A stretch of DNA of 64,000 nucleotides from Opitutia bacterium (GTDB lineage Bacteria > Verrucomicrobiota > Verrucomicrobiia > Opitutales > Opitutaceae). The stretch is from positions 62,001 to 126,000 of the forward strand of contig JACRHT010000004.1 in NCBI GenBank assembly GCA_016217545.1, given 5' to 3'. Within the stretch, counting starts at the first letter, position 1; every line of letters starts with the position of its first letter. The notes below the pieces were generated by a model that had not been told where the DNA came from, ran no database searches, and saw nothing but the letters and a program-made list of their open reading frames with translations. This document shows positions 26,511-35,203 of this stretch, in pieces. A program made the position numbers and the translations under genes.

Positions 26511-26586
26511 GGTCCAAGTAACAAGAACCCGAGTCCACACCACGCCCATCACCGCACGCTCCACGGCCAGCCCTTGTTACTTGGCC
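26511..26586. repeat. Inverted repeat between pyrB and pyrC
   Basis: Perfect 12-bp arms CCAAGTAACAAG (26514-26525) and CTTGTTACTTGG (26573-26584), 47 bases apart. The tract is AT-rich against its surroundings, with a second AAGTAACAAG-like copy just upstream (26495-26504). It could form a long stem in the pyrB-pyrC message or be another dispersed intergenic element. Confidence 0.75.
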
Positions 26587-26609
26587 ACTTGATACTTCCC
26601 CCTTCTTCC

Positions 26610-27899
26610 ATGTCTCTCCTCTGGATCAAAAACGGCCGCGTCATCGATCCCGCCTCCAAGCGCGATGCTGTCGGCGACGTCTTCGCGATCGACGGCAAGA
26701 TCGTCGCGTCCCTCTCCGGCGCGCAGAAGAAACAGGCGCGCGTCATCGACGCCAAGGGCCTCGTCGTCGCGCCCGGCCTCGTCGACATCCACGTCCATTT
26801 CCGCGAGCCCGGCCAGACGCACAAGGAAAACATCCTCACCGGCTCGCGCGCCGCGGCCGCCGGCGGCTTCACGACCGTCGTCTGCATGCCGAACACCTCG
26901 CCCGTGATCGACAACGCCGGCACGCTGCAACTCGTCAACGGCGCCGCCGCGAAGGCCGCCGTCCGCGTCTATCCGACCGCGTGCATCACCACCGGCATGC
27001 AGGGCAAGCAGCTCGCGCCGCACGGCACCCTCAAGGCCAACGGCGCCGTCGCACTCACCGACGACGGCCTTTGCGTCCAGTCGAACGAGCTCATGCGCCG
27101 CGCCGTCGAATACGCCAAGATGTTCGACCTCTGCGTGCTCGATCACTGCCAGGACGACTCGCTCACTGAGAAAGCCGTGATGAACGAGGGCACCGTCTCC
27201 ACGCGCCTCGGCCTCAAGGGCTGGCCGCACGCCGCCGAGGACATCATCGTCGCCCGCAACATCATCCTCTCCCACTACACCGGCGCGCACATCCACATGC
27301 AGCACATCAGCTCGGCCTACTCCGTCGAGTTGCTCCGCCGCGCGAAGAAAGACGGCGTGCGCGTCACCGCCGAGGCCACGCCGCACCACATCGCCCTCAC
27401 CGACGAGGCGCTCGCGACCTACGACACTCATTTCAAGATGAACCCGCCGCTCCGCACCGAGGCGGACCGCCAGGCCATCATCGCCGGCCTCAAGGACGGC
27501 ACGCTCGACTGCATCGGCACCGACCACGCGCCGCACTCGCCCGACGAGAAGGACCGCGAGTTCGACTACGCGCCCAACGGCATCATCGGCCTCGAGACCG
27601 CGCTCGCCGTCACCCTCGACATCCTCGTCGGCGAAGCCCGTTTCAAGCTCCCTTACGTCATCGACCTGATGACCCGCCGCGCCGCCAACGTCCTGAAACT
27701 CCCCGCCGGCACGCTCGCCGAAGGCGCCAACGCCGACGTCTGCCTCTTCGATCCGACCGAGGCGTGGACCTACGACGCCACGAAGGGCCAGTCGAAGAGC
27801 CGCAACTCGCCGTGGCACGGCAAGAAGCTCACCGGCCGCGTGAAAACCACGATCGTCGGTGGCAAAGTCGTCTTCGCGGACGGCGCGATCGTCGCCTGA
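26610..27899 (+). CDS. pyrC: Dihydroorotase
   Basis: Cyclises carbamoyl aspartate to dihydroorotate. Class I (allantoinase-like) dihydroorotase: zinc site DIHVHFREPGQTHKE (about 60-74), GGFTTVVCMPNTSP, QHISSAYSVELLRRAK, EATPHHIALTDE, GTDHAPHSPDEK with the catalytic Asp. 429 aa from the ATG at 26610 (MSLLWIKNGRVIDPASKR); an in-frame start 12 codons earlier adds residues unlike the family. The class fits partnership with the adjacent PyrB. Third gene of the pyr operon. Confidence 0.97.
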   Translation: MSLLWIKNGRVIDPASKRDAVGDVFAIDGKIVASLSGAQKKQARVIDAKGLVVAPGLVDIHVHFREPGQTHKENILTGSRAAAAGGFTTVVCMPNTSPVIDNAGTLQLVNGAAAKAAVRVYPTACITTGMQGKQLAPHGTLKANGAVALTDDGLCVQSNELMRRAVEYAKMFDLCVLDHCQDDSLTEKAVMNEGTVSTRLGLKGWPHAAEDIIVARNIILSHYTGAHIHMQHISSAYSVELLRRAKKDGVRVTAEATPHHIALTDEALATYDTHFKMNPPLRTEADRQAIIAGLKDGTLDCIGTDHAPHSPDEKDREFDYAPNGIIGLETALAVTLDILVGEARFKLPYVIDLMTRRAANVLKLPAGTLAEGANADVCLFDPTEAWTYDATKGQSKSRNSPWHGKKLTGRVKTTIVGGKVVFADGAIVA

Positions 27900-28000
27900 C
27901 CGGCTCGCGGCGCGAATCGCTGCAACCTCCGTCGCCACCGGTTTGGTGACGAACCCGCGCCTAGCCGCTCGGTCTCCCTTCGTTTCCCCCTGCGAAATTG

Positions 28001-28085
28001 TCACCTAGTAGGTTACACGCTCGCTCCACCTCGCTGCGATTTTCACTCTGCCGCGAGCGACCGGCGTAACCTAATAGGTTACGCG
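28001..28085. promoter_or_regulatory. Two copies of a 19-base palindromic site upstream of the phospholipase-D-like gene
   Basis: TCACCTAGTAGGTTACACG (28001-28019) and TAACCTAATAGGTTACGCG (28067-28085) are direct copies differing at four positions and 66 bases apart. The second contains the perfect palindrome GTAACCTA-A-TAGGTTAC (28066-28082). They lie in the 305-base gap between pyrC and the next gene, 120-200 bases before its start, and look like operators or a small dispersed element. No terminator for pyrC is obvious in this gap. Confidence 0.55.
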
Positions 28086-28205
28086 AGACCGGAGGCGCGA
28101 CGGCCGGGCGCGACGGCAGCCGACTAGTCGACCGAGGGCGGCCCCACTGTTGTTTCGACAGTGCGGCGAAGTTTGTTTCTGCTCCGCGCCGTCACCTTTC
28201 GGCCC

Positions 28206-28778
28206 ATGAAAATCCGCGCGCTCCTTGCGAGTGTTCTGCTCTGTCTCGTGCTCGTCACGGTCCATGCCGTCGACCCGCAGATTTATTTCTCCCGCTCGGA
28301 TCCGGTCGCCAGCATCATCGTCCGCGAGATCAACAGCGCGAAGAAGAGCATCCACCTGCTCATGTATTCGTTCACCGACCAGGAGATCGCCGACGCGCTC
28401 GTCGCGGCCACCAAACGCGGCGTCGATGTGCGCATCGCTTTCGACCGGTCGCAGGGCGAGGAGAAGAATTCCCTGAGCGACGAGCTGGTCGAGGCACTCG
28501 GCCCGAAGCGAGTCGTCTACCGCTACGGCAAGGGCCGCGGGATCATGCACGAGAAGATGGCGATCTGCGACGGACTCACCGTGATGCTCGGCAGCTACAA
28601 CTGGACCAACAACGCCAAGGCGAACAATTGGGAGAACCTGATCGTCCTGCGCGACGCGAAGATCGCCGCCGAATGCACCGCGGAATTCACCCGCGTCTGG
28701 CAGAGCCCCGAGCCGAAGGCTCCCGCCGAGAAGAAGTCGGGCGCCACCGAGACGAAGGGCAAAACCAAGACGCGCTGA
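28206..28778 (+). CDS. Secreted phospholipase D-like (single HKD) nuclease family protein
   Basis: 190 aa with a signal peptide (LLASVLLCLVLVTVHA, cleavage near residue 21). One HKD motif: MHEKMAICD (H115, K117, D122) followed by GSYNWTNNA (S130, N132). A single HKD in a protein of this size matches the Nuc/BfiI-like endonuclease branch, which works as a homodimer. The C-terminal 25 residues are Lys/Glu/Thr-rich (KSGATETKGKTKTR). Probably exported to the periplasm, acting on nucleic acid or phosphodiesters. The ATG at 28206 was chosen over an in-frame ATG at 28161 because it begins the signal peptide. Confidence 0.85.
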   Translation: MKIRALLASVLLCLVLVTVHAVDPQIYFSRSDPVASIIVREINSAKKSIHLLMYSFTDQEIADALVAATKRGVDVRIAFDRSQGEEKNSLSDELVEALGPKRVVYRYGKGRGIMHEKMAICDGLTVMLGSYNWTNNAKANNWENLIVLRDAKIAAECTAEFTRVWQSPEPKAPAEKKSGATETKGKTKTR

Positions 28779-28835
28779 GTCACGTCCGACTCGGTGCTTT
28801 CCACCGCGCGGGAAACCGTTTCAGTCTGGCGGTTC

Positions 28836-29699
28836 ATGTCCCTCGCTCCGCACCAGCTCGTCGTCGCCGCCTTTGAGATCGGCCTGCTCCTGGGCGGCGC
28901 GTGGCTGCTCGCCCGCGCGCTTGGGGTGCCGGAATACCGGGCGCGTCTCTTCGATCGCAGCCGCCTCGCACACTGGGAACTCACGGGCTTCGAGGTCACG
29001 CTGCTCGTGCTCACGATCTTCTTTTTTGGCGCGCTCGGCCAGCAGATGGCCCACCGCTTCTTCGCCGAAACGATCAAAGCTTCGTCGCAGCGCGGCGGAC
29101 TCGAGATCGTTGTCTACGGCGTCGGCTTTCACGGCGTCGCCTTGCTCGCCTGGCCCCTGTTCTGGCTCGTCCGCAAGCTGCTCCATACGAACTACGGCGC
29201 GCCGCCTCCGCCCGTGCTCGAATCGCGCCACGAACGTTTTTCCAAGCTGATCGTTCACGCGCTTTCGACCGTGGTCATCGCTCTGCCGGCCCTCGCGCTG
29301 ACGAGCGCGGCATGGAACATCGTGCTCCGCGCGGTCGGCTTGCCCGACGATCCGCAGGACCTGCTCGCGGTCTTCAGTAGCGTGCACTCGAAGCCGCTGC
29401 TGGCCGGGATGCTGTTCGTCGCCTGCGTGCTCGCTCCGATCAATGAGGAGCTGCTCTTCCGCGGCGCGATTTTCCGTTTTTGCCGCCAGCGTTTCGGGCG
29501 CGCGCCCGCGCTGCTCGTCAGCGGCGTGCTCTTCGGCGCGCTGCACGGCAACTGGGCCGGGTTCGTCCCGCTCGCCGTGCTCGGCGCCGCCCTCGCGCTC
29601 GCCTACGAGCGGACCGGCGACCTTCGCGTGTCGATGATCGCGCATGGCCTGTTCAATCTGAACACCCTGCTCGTCGTCCTCTCGGGGCTCGACACATGA
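28836..29699 (+). CDS. CPBP family intramembrane metalloprotease
   Basis: 287-aa polytopic membrane protein (about seven hydrophobic segments). The CPBP/Abi motifs are in the C-terminal half: INEELLFRGAIF (two glutamates and Arg), FGALHGNWAGF and MIAHGLFNLNT, which form the intramembrane active site. Substrates are unknown for most bacterial members. An in-frame ATG at 28794 would add 14 residues. The stop overlaps thiL as ATGA, so it is cotranscribed and coupled with thiL and tsaE. Confidence 0.9.
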   Translation: MSLAPHQLVVAAFEIGLLLGGAWLLARALGVPEYRARLFDRSRLAHWELTGFEVTLLVLTIFFFGALGQQMAHRFFAETIKASSQRGGLEIVVYGVGFHGVALLAWPLFWLVRKLLHTNYGAPPPPVLESRHERFSKLIVHALSTVVIALPALALTSAAWNIVLRAVGLPDDPQDLLAVFSSVHSKPLLAGMLFVACVLAPINEELLFRGAIFRFCRQRFGRAPALLVSGVLFGALHGNWAGFVPLAVLGAALALAYERTGDLRVSMIAHGLFNLNTLLVVLSGLDT

Positions 29700-30655
29700 G
29701 ACTCTTCACGCCGCTCCGCGCCGAATCCGTCGTCGCCCTCGGCGAACAACGCCTGATCGTCGAGTTGCGCAAATGGCTGGGCGACGCCTCGCCGAAGGCA
29801 CCGTTCGGCATCGGCGACGATTGCGCGGTCGTGCCGTCGACGGGCAAGCAAATGCTCATCACCACCGATCCGGTGATCTACGGCCAGCATTTCGACGACG
29901 CCGTGCCAGCGCGCGCGGTGGGCGCCAAGCTGCTCAAGCGCAACCTCAGCGACATCGCCGCGATGGGCGGCCGGCCGGTCGCGGCCGTGCTGTCACTCGC
30001 GCTCGCCGCCGACACCAGCGTCGCGTGGCTGCGCGAATTCTATCTCGGGATCGCGGCCACGGCGCGACAGTTCAGGGTGAAGATCGTCGGCGGCGACATC
30101 ACGCAGGGGCCGACGGGATTTTTCGGGGCGTTCCTGACGCTGCACGGCGAAGCCGCGGGCCAGCGCGTCGTCACGCGCAGCGGCGCCCTGCCCGGCGACC
30201 GCATCTACGTCACCGGCACGCTCGGCGGCTCGCTACTGGGGCATCACTACAAGTTCACCCCGCGACTGGCCGAGGGTGCTTGGCTCGCGCGTCGCTCCGA
30301 GGTCTGTGCCATGATGGATGTGAGCGACGGCTTGGCGAAGGACCTCGATTCGCTCACGCCCGTAGGGCTCGCCCCGGCGGTCTGCGAACCGTCCGTCCCG
30401 ATCAGCGCCGCAGCGCGAAAATGCGCCGCCCAGACGAAGCAGACGCCGCTTTTCCACGCGCTCGGCGACGGCGAGGACTACGAACTCCTGATCGTGGTCT
30501 GCTACCGCGCCGACCAAAAGAAATTCGAGACGGCGTGGAAGAAACGTTTCCCTCGCGTCCGTCTCACACAGATCGGCGTGTTCGCCAAGAAGGAGAACAT
30601 GCCCGCCGGCGCCGTGCGCCTGCTCGACTACAGCGGCTATGAGCATCTCCGCTAG
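29696..30655 (+). CDS. thiL: Thiamine-monophosphate kinase
   Basis: Phosphorylates thiamine monophosphate to the active diphosphate cofactor. PurM-like fold with FGIGDDCAVVP, TTDPVIYGQHF, RNLSDIAAMGGRP (Mg/ATP site), KIVGGDITQG, MMDVSDGLAKDLDSL and GDGEDYELLIVV. 319 aa from the ATG overlapping the upstream protease stop. The 3' end overlaps tsaE by 17 bases. Confidence 0.95.
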   Translation: MRLFTPLRAESVVALGEQRLIVELRKWLGDASPKAPFGIGDDCAVVPSTGKQMLITTDPVIYGQHFDDAVPARAVGAKLLKRNLSDIAAMGGRPVAAVLSLALAADTSVAWLREFYLGIAATARQFRVKIVGGDITQGPTGFFGAFLTLHGEAAGQRVVTRSGALPGDRIYVTGTLGGSLLGHHYKFTPRLAEGAWLARRSEVCAMMDVSDGLAKDLDSLTPVGLAPAVCEPSVPISAAARKCAAQTKQTPLFHALGDGEDYELLIVVCYRADQKKFETAWKKRFPRVRLTQIGVFAKKENMPAGAVRLLDYSGYEHLR

Positions 30656-31073
30656 ATTGCGCGCCGGTGTCACGACACCTTCGGCTGACGCGACGCGGCG
30701 GCTCGCTGCGGAGTTCGCCGCGACGTTGCCACCCGACACCACGCTGGCGCTGCACGGCGACATGGGCGTGGGCAAAACGACATTCGTCCAAGGCCTCGCC
30801 GAAGGCCTCGGCGTGCACGAGCACGTGACGAGTCCGACCTTTGCGATCTATTCCGTTTATCGCGGCGCCGGCCGCACGCTCGTGCACATGGATGCCTACC
30901 GCCTCGAGCGCGCTGCGCAGGTGGAGGAACTGCTGCTCGACGAATTTCTGCTCAGCCCATGGGTGCTGGCGATCGAGTGGCCGGAGAAAATCGCCGACTG
31001 GATGCCCGCGAACGCGCTGCAGCTCACGCTCTCCATCGTCGAGGGCGACAAGCACCACGTGCGGCTGGCGTGA
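30639..31073 (+). CDS. tsaE: tRNA threonylcarbamoyladenosine biosynthesis ATPase TsaE
   Basis: ATPase that drives the TsaB-TsaD complex in making t6A37 of ANN-decoding tRNAs. Walker A HGDMGVGKTTF (about 39-49), SPTFAIYSVY (switch), HMDAYRLE and LLLDEFLLSPWVLAIEWPEKI (Walker B and the conserved EW). 144 aa, normal. Starts inside the thiL 3' end, so it is coupled to it. Confidence 0.95.
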   Translation: MSISARLRAGVTTPSADATRRLAAEFAATLPPDTTLALHGDMGVGKTTFVQGLAEGLGVHEHVTSPTFAIYSVYRGAGRTLVHMDAYRLERAAQVEELLLDEFLLSPWVLAIEWPEKIADWMPANALQLTLSIVEGDKHHVRLA

Positions 31074-31105
31074 GGTGGCTCGACTACGGAGCGCACGGTT
31101 TGTTC

Positions 31106-31198
31106 GGAGGGCGCGTCTCCCGGCGCGCCGCGGTTGTCATTGGAAATTCGCTGCGCGTGCCACGATCGCACGACGGCCCGCCTCCCGGCGAGTCCTCC
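31106..31198. repeat. Degenerate inverted pair of GGAGG-headed palindromes (family F-like)
   Basis: GGAGGGCGCGTCTCCCGGCG at 31106 and, inverted, a unit ending GGCGAGTCCTCC at 31198. The units resemble the well-kept pairs at 57483-57587 and 60155-60226. It lies between the converging tsaE and kinase genes. Confidence 0.5.
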
Positions 31199-31228
31199 CA
31201 TCGAGGCTCGCGGCCGACATTCGGCGGC

Positions 31229-31717
31229 CTACCTGGCGAACTCGGGCCGCGTGATTTCACGCTTCGGTCCCGCGTAACGATCAAAAATCGCCCGGTGCCC
31301 GCGCAGCGACATCACGCCGTCACGCGTGTAGTAGGCGCGCACCCAATCGAGCAGACAGTCGAGGTGCGCGTCCTGTGCTTCCTTGCTCTTCCACTTGTGC
31401 GGCTCCCACGCACGACCGCGGCATTGGCTCACGCAGTCCGCTTCACTGAGGTTCAGGAAAATGAGTTCCGCGGTCCCATCGAGCGCCGCCTCGACCAAGT
31501 CGCCGTAGCAGCCCTCGATCACCCATGAGGTGTTCGCGGCGCAGAAAGCTCGCACGTCGCGCGCGGCCGCGTCGGAAGCGCGCGGTGCGGCGGGTTTGCC
31601 GGGCTCCCACGCGATCGTGTCGAGATCGAGCACGGACGCGCCACACTCGGCGGCGATATGCCGCGCGAGCGTGGATTTGCCGGAGCCTGCGTTGCCGATT
31701 ATTGCGACGCGGCGCAT
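31229..31717 (-). CDS. Small P-loop kinase / AAA-like nucleoside kinase-type protein
   Basis: 162 aa with Walker A IIGNAGSGKSTLAR (residues 6-19), then VLDLDTIAW, WVIEGCYGDLV and a lid-like Arg-rich segment (CRGRAWEPHKWKSKEAQ). This is the layout of adenylate/shikimate-kinase-like proteins often annotated as topology-modulation or FlaR-like; the phosphate acceptor is unknown. It starts 8 bases after the RG-rich protein gene on the same strand and is probably cotranscribed. Confidence 0.8.
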   Translation of the reverse strand: MRRVAIIGNAGSGKSTLARHIAAECGASVLDLDTIAWEPGKPAAPRASDAAARDVRAFCAANTSWVIEGCYGDLVEAALDGTAELIFLNLSEADCVSQCRGRAWEPHKWKSKEAQDAHLDCLLDWVRAYYTRDGVMSLRGHRAIFDRYAGPKREITRPEFAR

Positions 31718-31725
31718 GAACCCAC

Positions 31726-33747
31726 TCAGGAGCCGGCAGGCGGCTCGGCCTTCGGCTGCTCTTCCGCGGGGGCGTCGGGCGCCGGAGCCGCTTCAGCGGC
31801 CGGAACCGGTTCAGCCGCAGGCGCCGGAGCTTCGGCGGCCGGAACTTCGGCCGGGGGAGCTTCGACCGCGGGAGCGGCTTCGCTCGGCGTGGCGGCCGGC
31901 GCTTCCGCAGCGGGCGCCGCTTCGGGAGCGGGCGCCTCGGGGAAGTCGACCGGGTCGTGTTCCTCGCCGTGCTCGTCGGCCTTCTTGCCGGTTTGCGGCG
32001 TCATGGGCGGCGGAGCGAAGAGTTTTCCGTCGGAGAACTCCGTGACGTAGCCTTCCATGACGAGCCAGCGCAGATCGTGGTTCATCTTGCGCAGCTTGTC
32101 CGCCTGCTCGGGCGGCAACACGATGGCCGGAGCCGGCGCGGGCGCTGCGCCTTCGGCGGGAGCCGGAGCGACGGGCGTCGCGGCAGCGACATCGATGCCG
32201 AGGAATTTCTGCGGCAGATCCTTCACGTGCATCATCGGGTTCTTTTCGATGAAGTCGATCAGTGCGCCGATCGTCTCGGAGAACACCTGGCCGGGCACAC
32301 GGAAGCGGCGCTTCACGGCGCACACGTAGGAGACGCCGCGCGAACCCTTCTTGAAGATGGTGAAGCCCTCGCGGCGCAGGCGGCCGCGGAGCGCGTTGGC
32401 GGTGTCGAGCGGGAAGCGGCGCTGGCGCTCCACGTGGCCCTCGACGGCGCGTTTGATTTCGCCGGGCGGGAGCTTCTCGATGAGCTTGCCGTGGAAGCGG
32501 ACGTTCTCGACGGCGCGCACGACCTTCTCCTTCGCGTTCGTGAGCAGGTAGGCGCGCGCCTCCTCGATGCTGTCGAAGCTCGGGCCGGCGGGCGCGGCTT
32601 CGGGAGCGGGAGCCGGTGTGGCTTCGGCAACGGGCGCGGATTCGGTCGTCGCGGGAGCGACGGCCTCGGCGGGCGCGGCACCTTCAGCGGGTGCGGCAGC
32701 GGCGGTCGCGGCAGCGGGCTTGGCGACCTTCGGATTCCACGTGTAGCGCGTGGTCTTCTTCATCTTGTCCATCCATTGCTGGACGACTTCCGGTTCGCGC
32801 GAGGAGATGATGCTGTCGCGGAATCGCTCGAAGGGCATGCGACCGAGCCGCGTGGCGTGGTGCTGCTGGAGAATCTGCTGATACTTGTGGTAGTTCGGCG
32901 GCCCGAGGAGCTCGCCCGTGATGCCGCACTTGTTGATGATCGGGAAATTGCCCTTGGGGGCCTCGATCTCGACTTCGGCGGTGTCGAAGAAATTCGCGAG
33001 GTGGTTCTTCAGCACATGCTGGATCGCGGCTTCCTCGGTATCGAACGGCAAATGATCCGGGATCGTCATGAACAGCGGGCCGGGCTTGGCGGAGGCGGCT
33101 TCGCCTTCCGCGGTTTTTTCCGGGGCCTTGCGCTGAACGACGACGACGAAGCGATCGTTCTTCTCGAGGACGGCCTTCGTGATTTCGAAGAGCTGGAACG
33201 TGCGGCACGAGGCGCGGACGGCTTTAACCATCGCGGCAAAGCCGGTGTCCTCGGGATAGCACGTGCTCGTGAAATAGGGGCTGATATACGGACCGCGCTC
33301 CATCGGCGCGCCACGTTCGCCACCGAAGTCCCGGCGCTCACCGCCACGGAAGTCGCGACGCTCGCCGCCGCCCGGACCACCGCGGAAATCGCGGCGCGGG
33401 CCACCGCGGAAGCCGTCGCCACGCGGCGGACGATCGCCTCGCGGGGCGTCGAAACGGCGCTCGCCTTCCGGCGCTGCCGGTGCGGCTGCGCCACCTTCGC
33501 TCGGAGGAGCGCCGGCGGGCTTGCGGAAGCCGCGGCGGTCGCGCGGAGCGCCACCTGGCCCGCGGCCGCCATCGTCACGCCGGTCACGGCGATCGCCTCC
33601 ACGGTCGTCGCGTTCGCGACGACCGCCGGGGCCGACGGATTTGATTTCGGTCCATTGGGTGCCGAAGGTGAAGCTCTGCAGCTGCGACAGATCGATCTTG
33701 TTCAGACCATCGTCGGTGCTCTCGGGGGCGGGCTTTTGGTCGTCCAT
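31726..33747 (-). CDS. RG-rich, low-complexity-flanked conserved protein, possibly RNA-binding
   Basis: 673 aa, family not recognised by name. Residues about 40-150 are Arg/Gly/Asp-rich with repeated FRGG and RRDF units (RGG-box character, typical of RNA binding). A folded core follows (about 150-350: PYISPYFTSTCYPEDTGF, FPIINKCGITGELLGPPNYH), then an Ala/Pro/Glu linker, a second folded part (about 395-520: FDSIEEARAYLLTNAKEKV, RGRLRREGFTIFKKGSRGVS) and near the end a winged-helix-like piece (HDLRWLVMEGYVTEFSDGKL), closing with an Ala/Pro/Glu tail. I recall similar long proteins in Verrucomicrobiota and Planctomycetota without known function. RNA-binding is inference. No signal peptide. Confidence 0.8.
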   Translation of the reverse strand: MDDQKPAPESTDDGLNKIDLSQLQSFTFGTQWTEIKSVGPGGRRERDDRGGDRRDRRDDGGRGPGGAPRDRRGFRKPAGAPPSEGGAAAPAAPEGERRFDAPRGDRPPRGDGFRGGPRRDFRGGPGGGERRDFRGGERRDFGGERGAPMERGPYISPYFTSTCYPEDTGFAAMVKAVRASCRTFQLFEITKAVLEKNDRFVVVVQRKAPEKTAEGEAASAKPGPLFMTIPDHLPFDTEEAAIQHVLKNHLANFFDTAEVEIEAPKGNFPIINKCGITGELLGPPNYHKYQQILQQHHATRLGRMPFERFRDSIISSREPEVVQQWMDKMKKTTRYTWNPKVAKPAAATAAAAPAEGAAPAEAVAPATTESAPVAEATPAPAPEAAPAGPSFDSIEEARAYLLTNAKEKVVRAVENVRFHGKLIEKLPPGEIKRAVEGHVERQRRFPLDTANALRGRLRREGFTIFKKGSRGVSYVCAVKRRFRVPGQVFSETIGALIDFIEKNPMMHVKDLPQKFLGIDVAAATPVAPAPAEGAAPAPAPAIVLPPEQADKLRKMNHDLRWLVMEGYVTEFSDGKLFAPPPMTPQTGKKADEHGEEHDPVDFPEAPAPEAAPAAEAPAATPSEAAPAVEAPPAEVPAAEAPAPAAEPVPAAEAAPAPDAPAEEQPKAEPPAGS

Positions 33748-33932
33748 GAAGGGCGTTGAAACGGGTGTGGTTACCCGGTGGGAGTCGGTTTACTTGCTTG
33801 GTGTTCCGCGAGCTACAGTCGTGCCACGCGGAGACCGGAGTGTCCGGGTGCAGAAAGTTCAACGCAAGCGCATTTCAGTGCTTTACAAGGCTTCGGCGAT
33901 TTACCTAATTCGCCCTTCCTTCACTGGAAATC

Positions 33933-34017
33933 GCTCAGGTGGTGGAATTGGTAGACACACACGTTTGAGGTGCGTGTGCCGTAAGGCGTGGGGGTTCGAG
34001 TCCCCCCCTGAGCACCA
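33933..34017 (+). tRNA. tRNA-Leu (GAG)
   Basis: Class II tRNA with a long variable arm: acceptor GCTCAGG/CCTGAGC, D-arm with GGAATTGGTAGAC, anticodon stem CACGT/GCGTG with loop TTGAGGT (anticodon GAG at 33967-33969), variable arm GTGCCGTAAGGCGT, T-arm GGGGG-TTCGAGT-CCCCC, then A and CCA (34015-34017). Confidence 0.96.
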
Positions 34018-34151
34018 CTCCGCGGGAGTGCGCAAGACGCCGCGCCAGTCGCAGCAGCGGTCCAGACGAACCAATTTTCACTCGGGAACTGACGCGGCGG
34101 GAATTTGACCCCGCACGTTTTTCTCGAATCGTGGAACCGCCGAACCGCTCC

Positions 34152-35075
34152 ATGCCGCCGAACGCCCTCGCCCAAGCCCTGCTCGAGTCCTACGTCCGCG
34201 ACGGCGGTATCAACCACCTCGACGGCCCCAACCTGCCCTCGCAGGACTCCGTCGCGCGGCTCGCCCGGGACTTCATGCACGTGCTTTTCCCGGGCTACTT
34301 CGAGGCCAGTTCGCTCAAACAAGCGGAGGTGGAGAGCTGGCTCACGCAGCAACTCGCCGAGATCGCCCGCAACCTCCGCGCGGAAATCGAAAAAGCCCTC
34401 CGCTTCGCCGGACACGCCGACCCCGCGGCGAGCGCCGAACGCGCGACCGCCACCACGCTGGCTCGGCTGCCTTCGATTCGCCGCGTCATCCAGACCGACG
34501 TGAACGCCGCCTACACCGGCGACCCCGCCGCGCGCAGTTTCGAGGAAATCATCCTCGCCTACCCTTCGGTGCTCGTCGTGTCGCTGCAGCGCATCGCCCA
34601 CGTCCTCTATGAGGAAGGCGTGCCGCTGCTCCCACGCATGATCACGGAGTTCGCCCACGAGCGCACGGGCGTCGACATCCACCCCGGCGCGACGATCGGC
34701 ACTCACTTCTTCATCGACCACGGCACCGGCGTCGTCATCGGCGAGACGGCCGTCATCGGCAACCACGTCAAAATCTACCAAGGCGTCACGCTCGGCGCGA
34801 AATCCTTCGAGGTCGACGCCAACGGCCAGCCGATCAAGGGCGTGAAACGCCACCCGCAGATCGACGACCACGTCACCATCTACGCGCACGCCACGATCCT
34901 CGGCGGCACGACGCGCATCGGCGCGCACTCCGTCGTCGGCGCGAACGTCTGGCTGCTCGAATCGATTCCCGCGAACAGCATCGCCTACTATCAGGATACC
35001 AACCTCGTCGTCCGCCAGCGCCGCGCGAAGGAAGCAGTCCTCGGCGGCATTGAGGATTTCGACTGGTCGATTTGA
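34152..35075 (+). CDS. cysE: Serine O-acetyltransferase
   Basis: Makes O-acetylserine from serine and acetyl-CoA, the carbon acceptor for sulfide. The helical N-terminal domain (to about 170) is followed by left-handed beta-helix hexapeptides: GVDIHPGATIGTHFFIDHGTG, VVIGETAVIGNHVKIYQGVTLGAKS with the catalytic His/Asp, KRHPQIDDHVTIYAHATILGG and IGAHSVVGANVWL. 307 aa from the ATG at 34152; a GTG at 34131 would add 7 residues. Longer than short EpsC forms because of the extended N-terminus. Converges on cysK, with a palindrome pair between. Confidence 0.95.
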   Translation: MPPNALAQALLESYVRDGGINHLDGPNLPSQDSVARLARDFMHVLFPGYFEASSLKQAEVESWLTQQLAEIARNLRAEIEKALRFAGHADPAASAERATATTLARLPSIRRVIQTDVNAAYTGDPAARSFEEIILAYPSVLVVSLQRIAHVLYEEGVPLLPRMITEFAHERTGVDIHPGATIGTHFFIDHGTGVVIGETAVIGNHVKIYQGVTLGAKSFEVDANGQPIKGVKRHPQIDDHVTIYAHATILGGTTRIGAHSVVGANVWLLESIPANSIAYYQDTNLVVRQRRAKEAVLGGIEDFDWSI

Positions 35076-35096
35076 CGGCCGCCGAGATGTGAACCG

Positions 35097-35172
35097 GTAG
35101 GGGCGGTTGCCCTCAACCGCCCTCGCACCGCGCGACCGAGATCGAAGGGCCGTTGAGGGCAACGGCCCCTAC
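35097..35172. repeat. Inverted pair of family D palindromes between cysE and cysK
   Basis: GTAGGGGCGGTTGCCC... (35097-35122) and the reverse unit ending GGGCAACGGCCCCTAC (35147-35172). Each unit is itself a hairpin (GGGCGGTTG-CCCT-CAACCGCCC type). Located between convergent stops, where it can serve as a bidirectional 3' end. Confidence 0.85.
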
Positions 35173-35203
35173 CGACCGCCGCCGCAGCGAAAACCGCGCT
35201 CGC

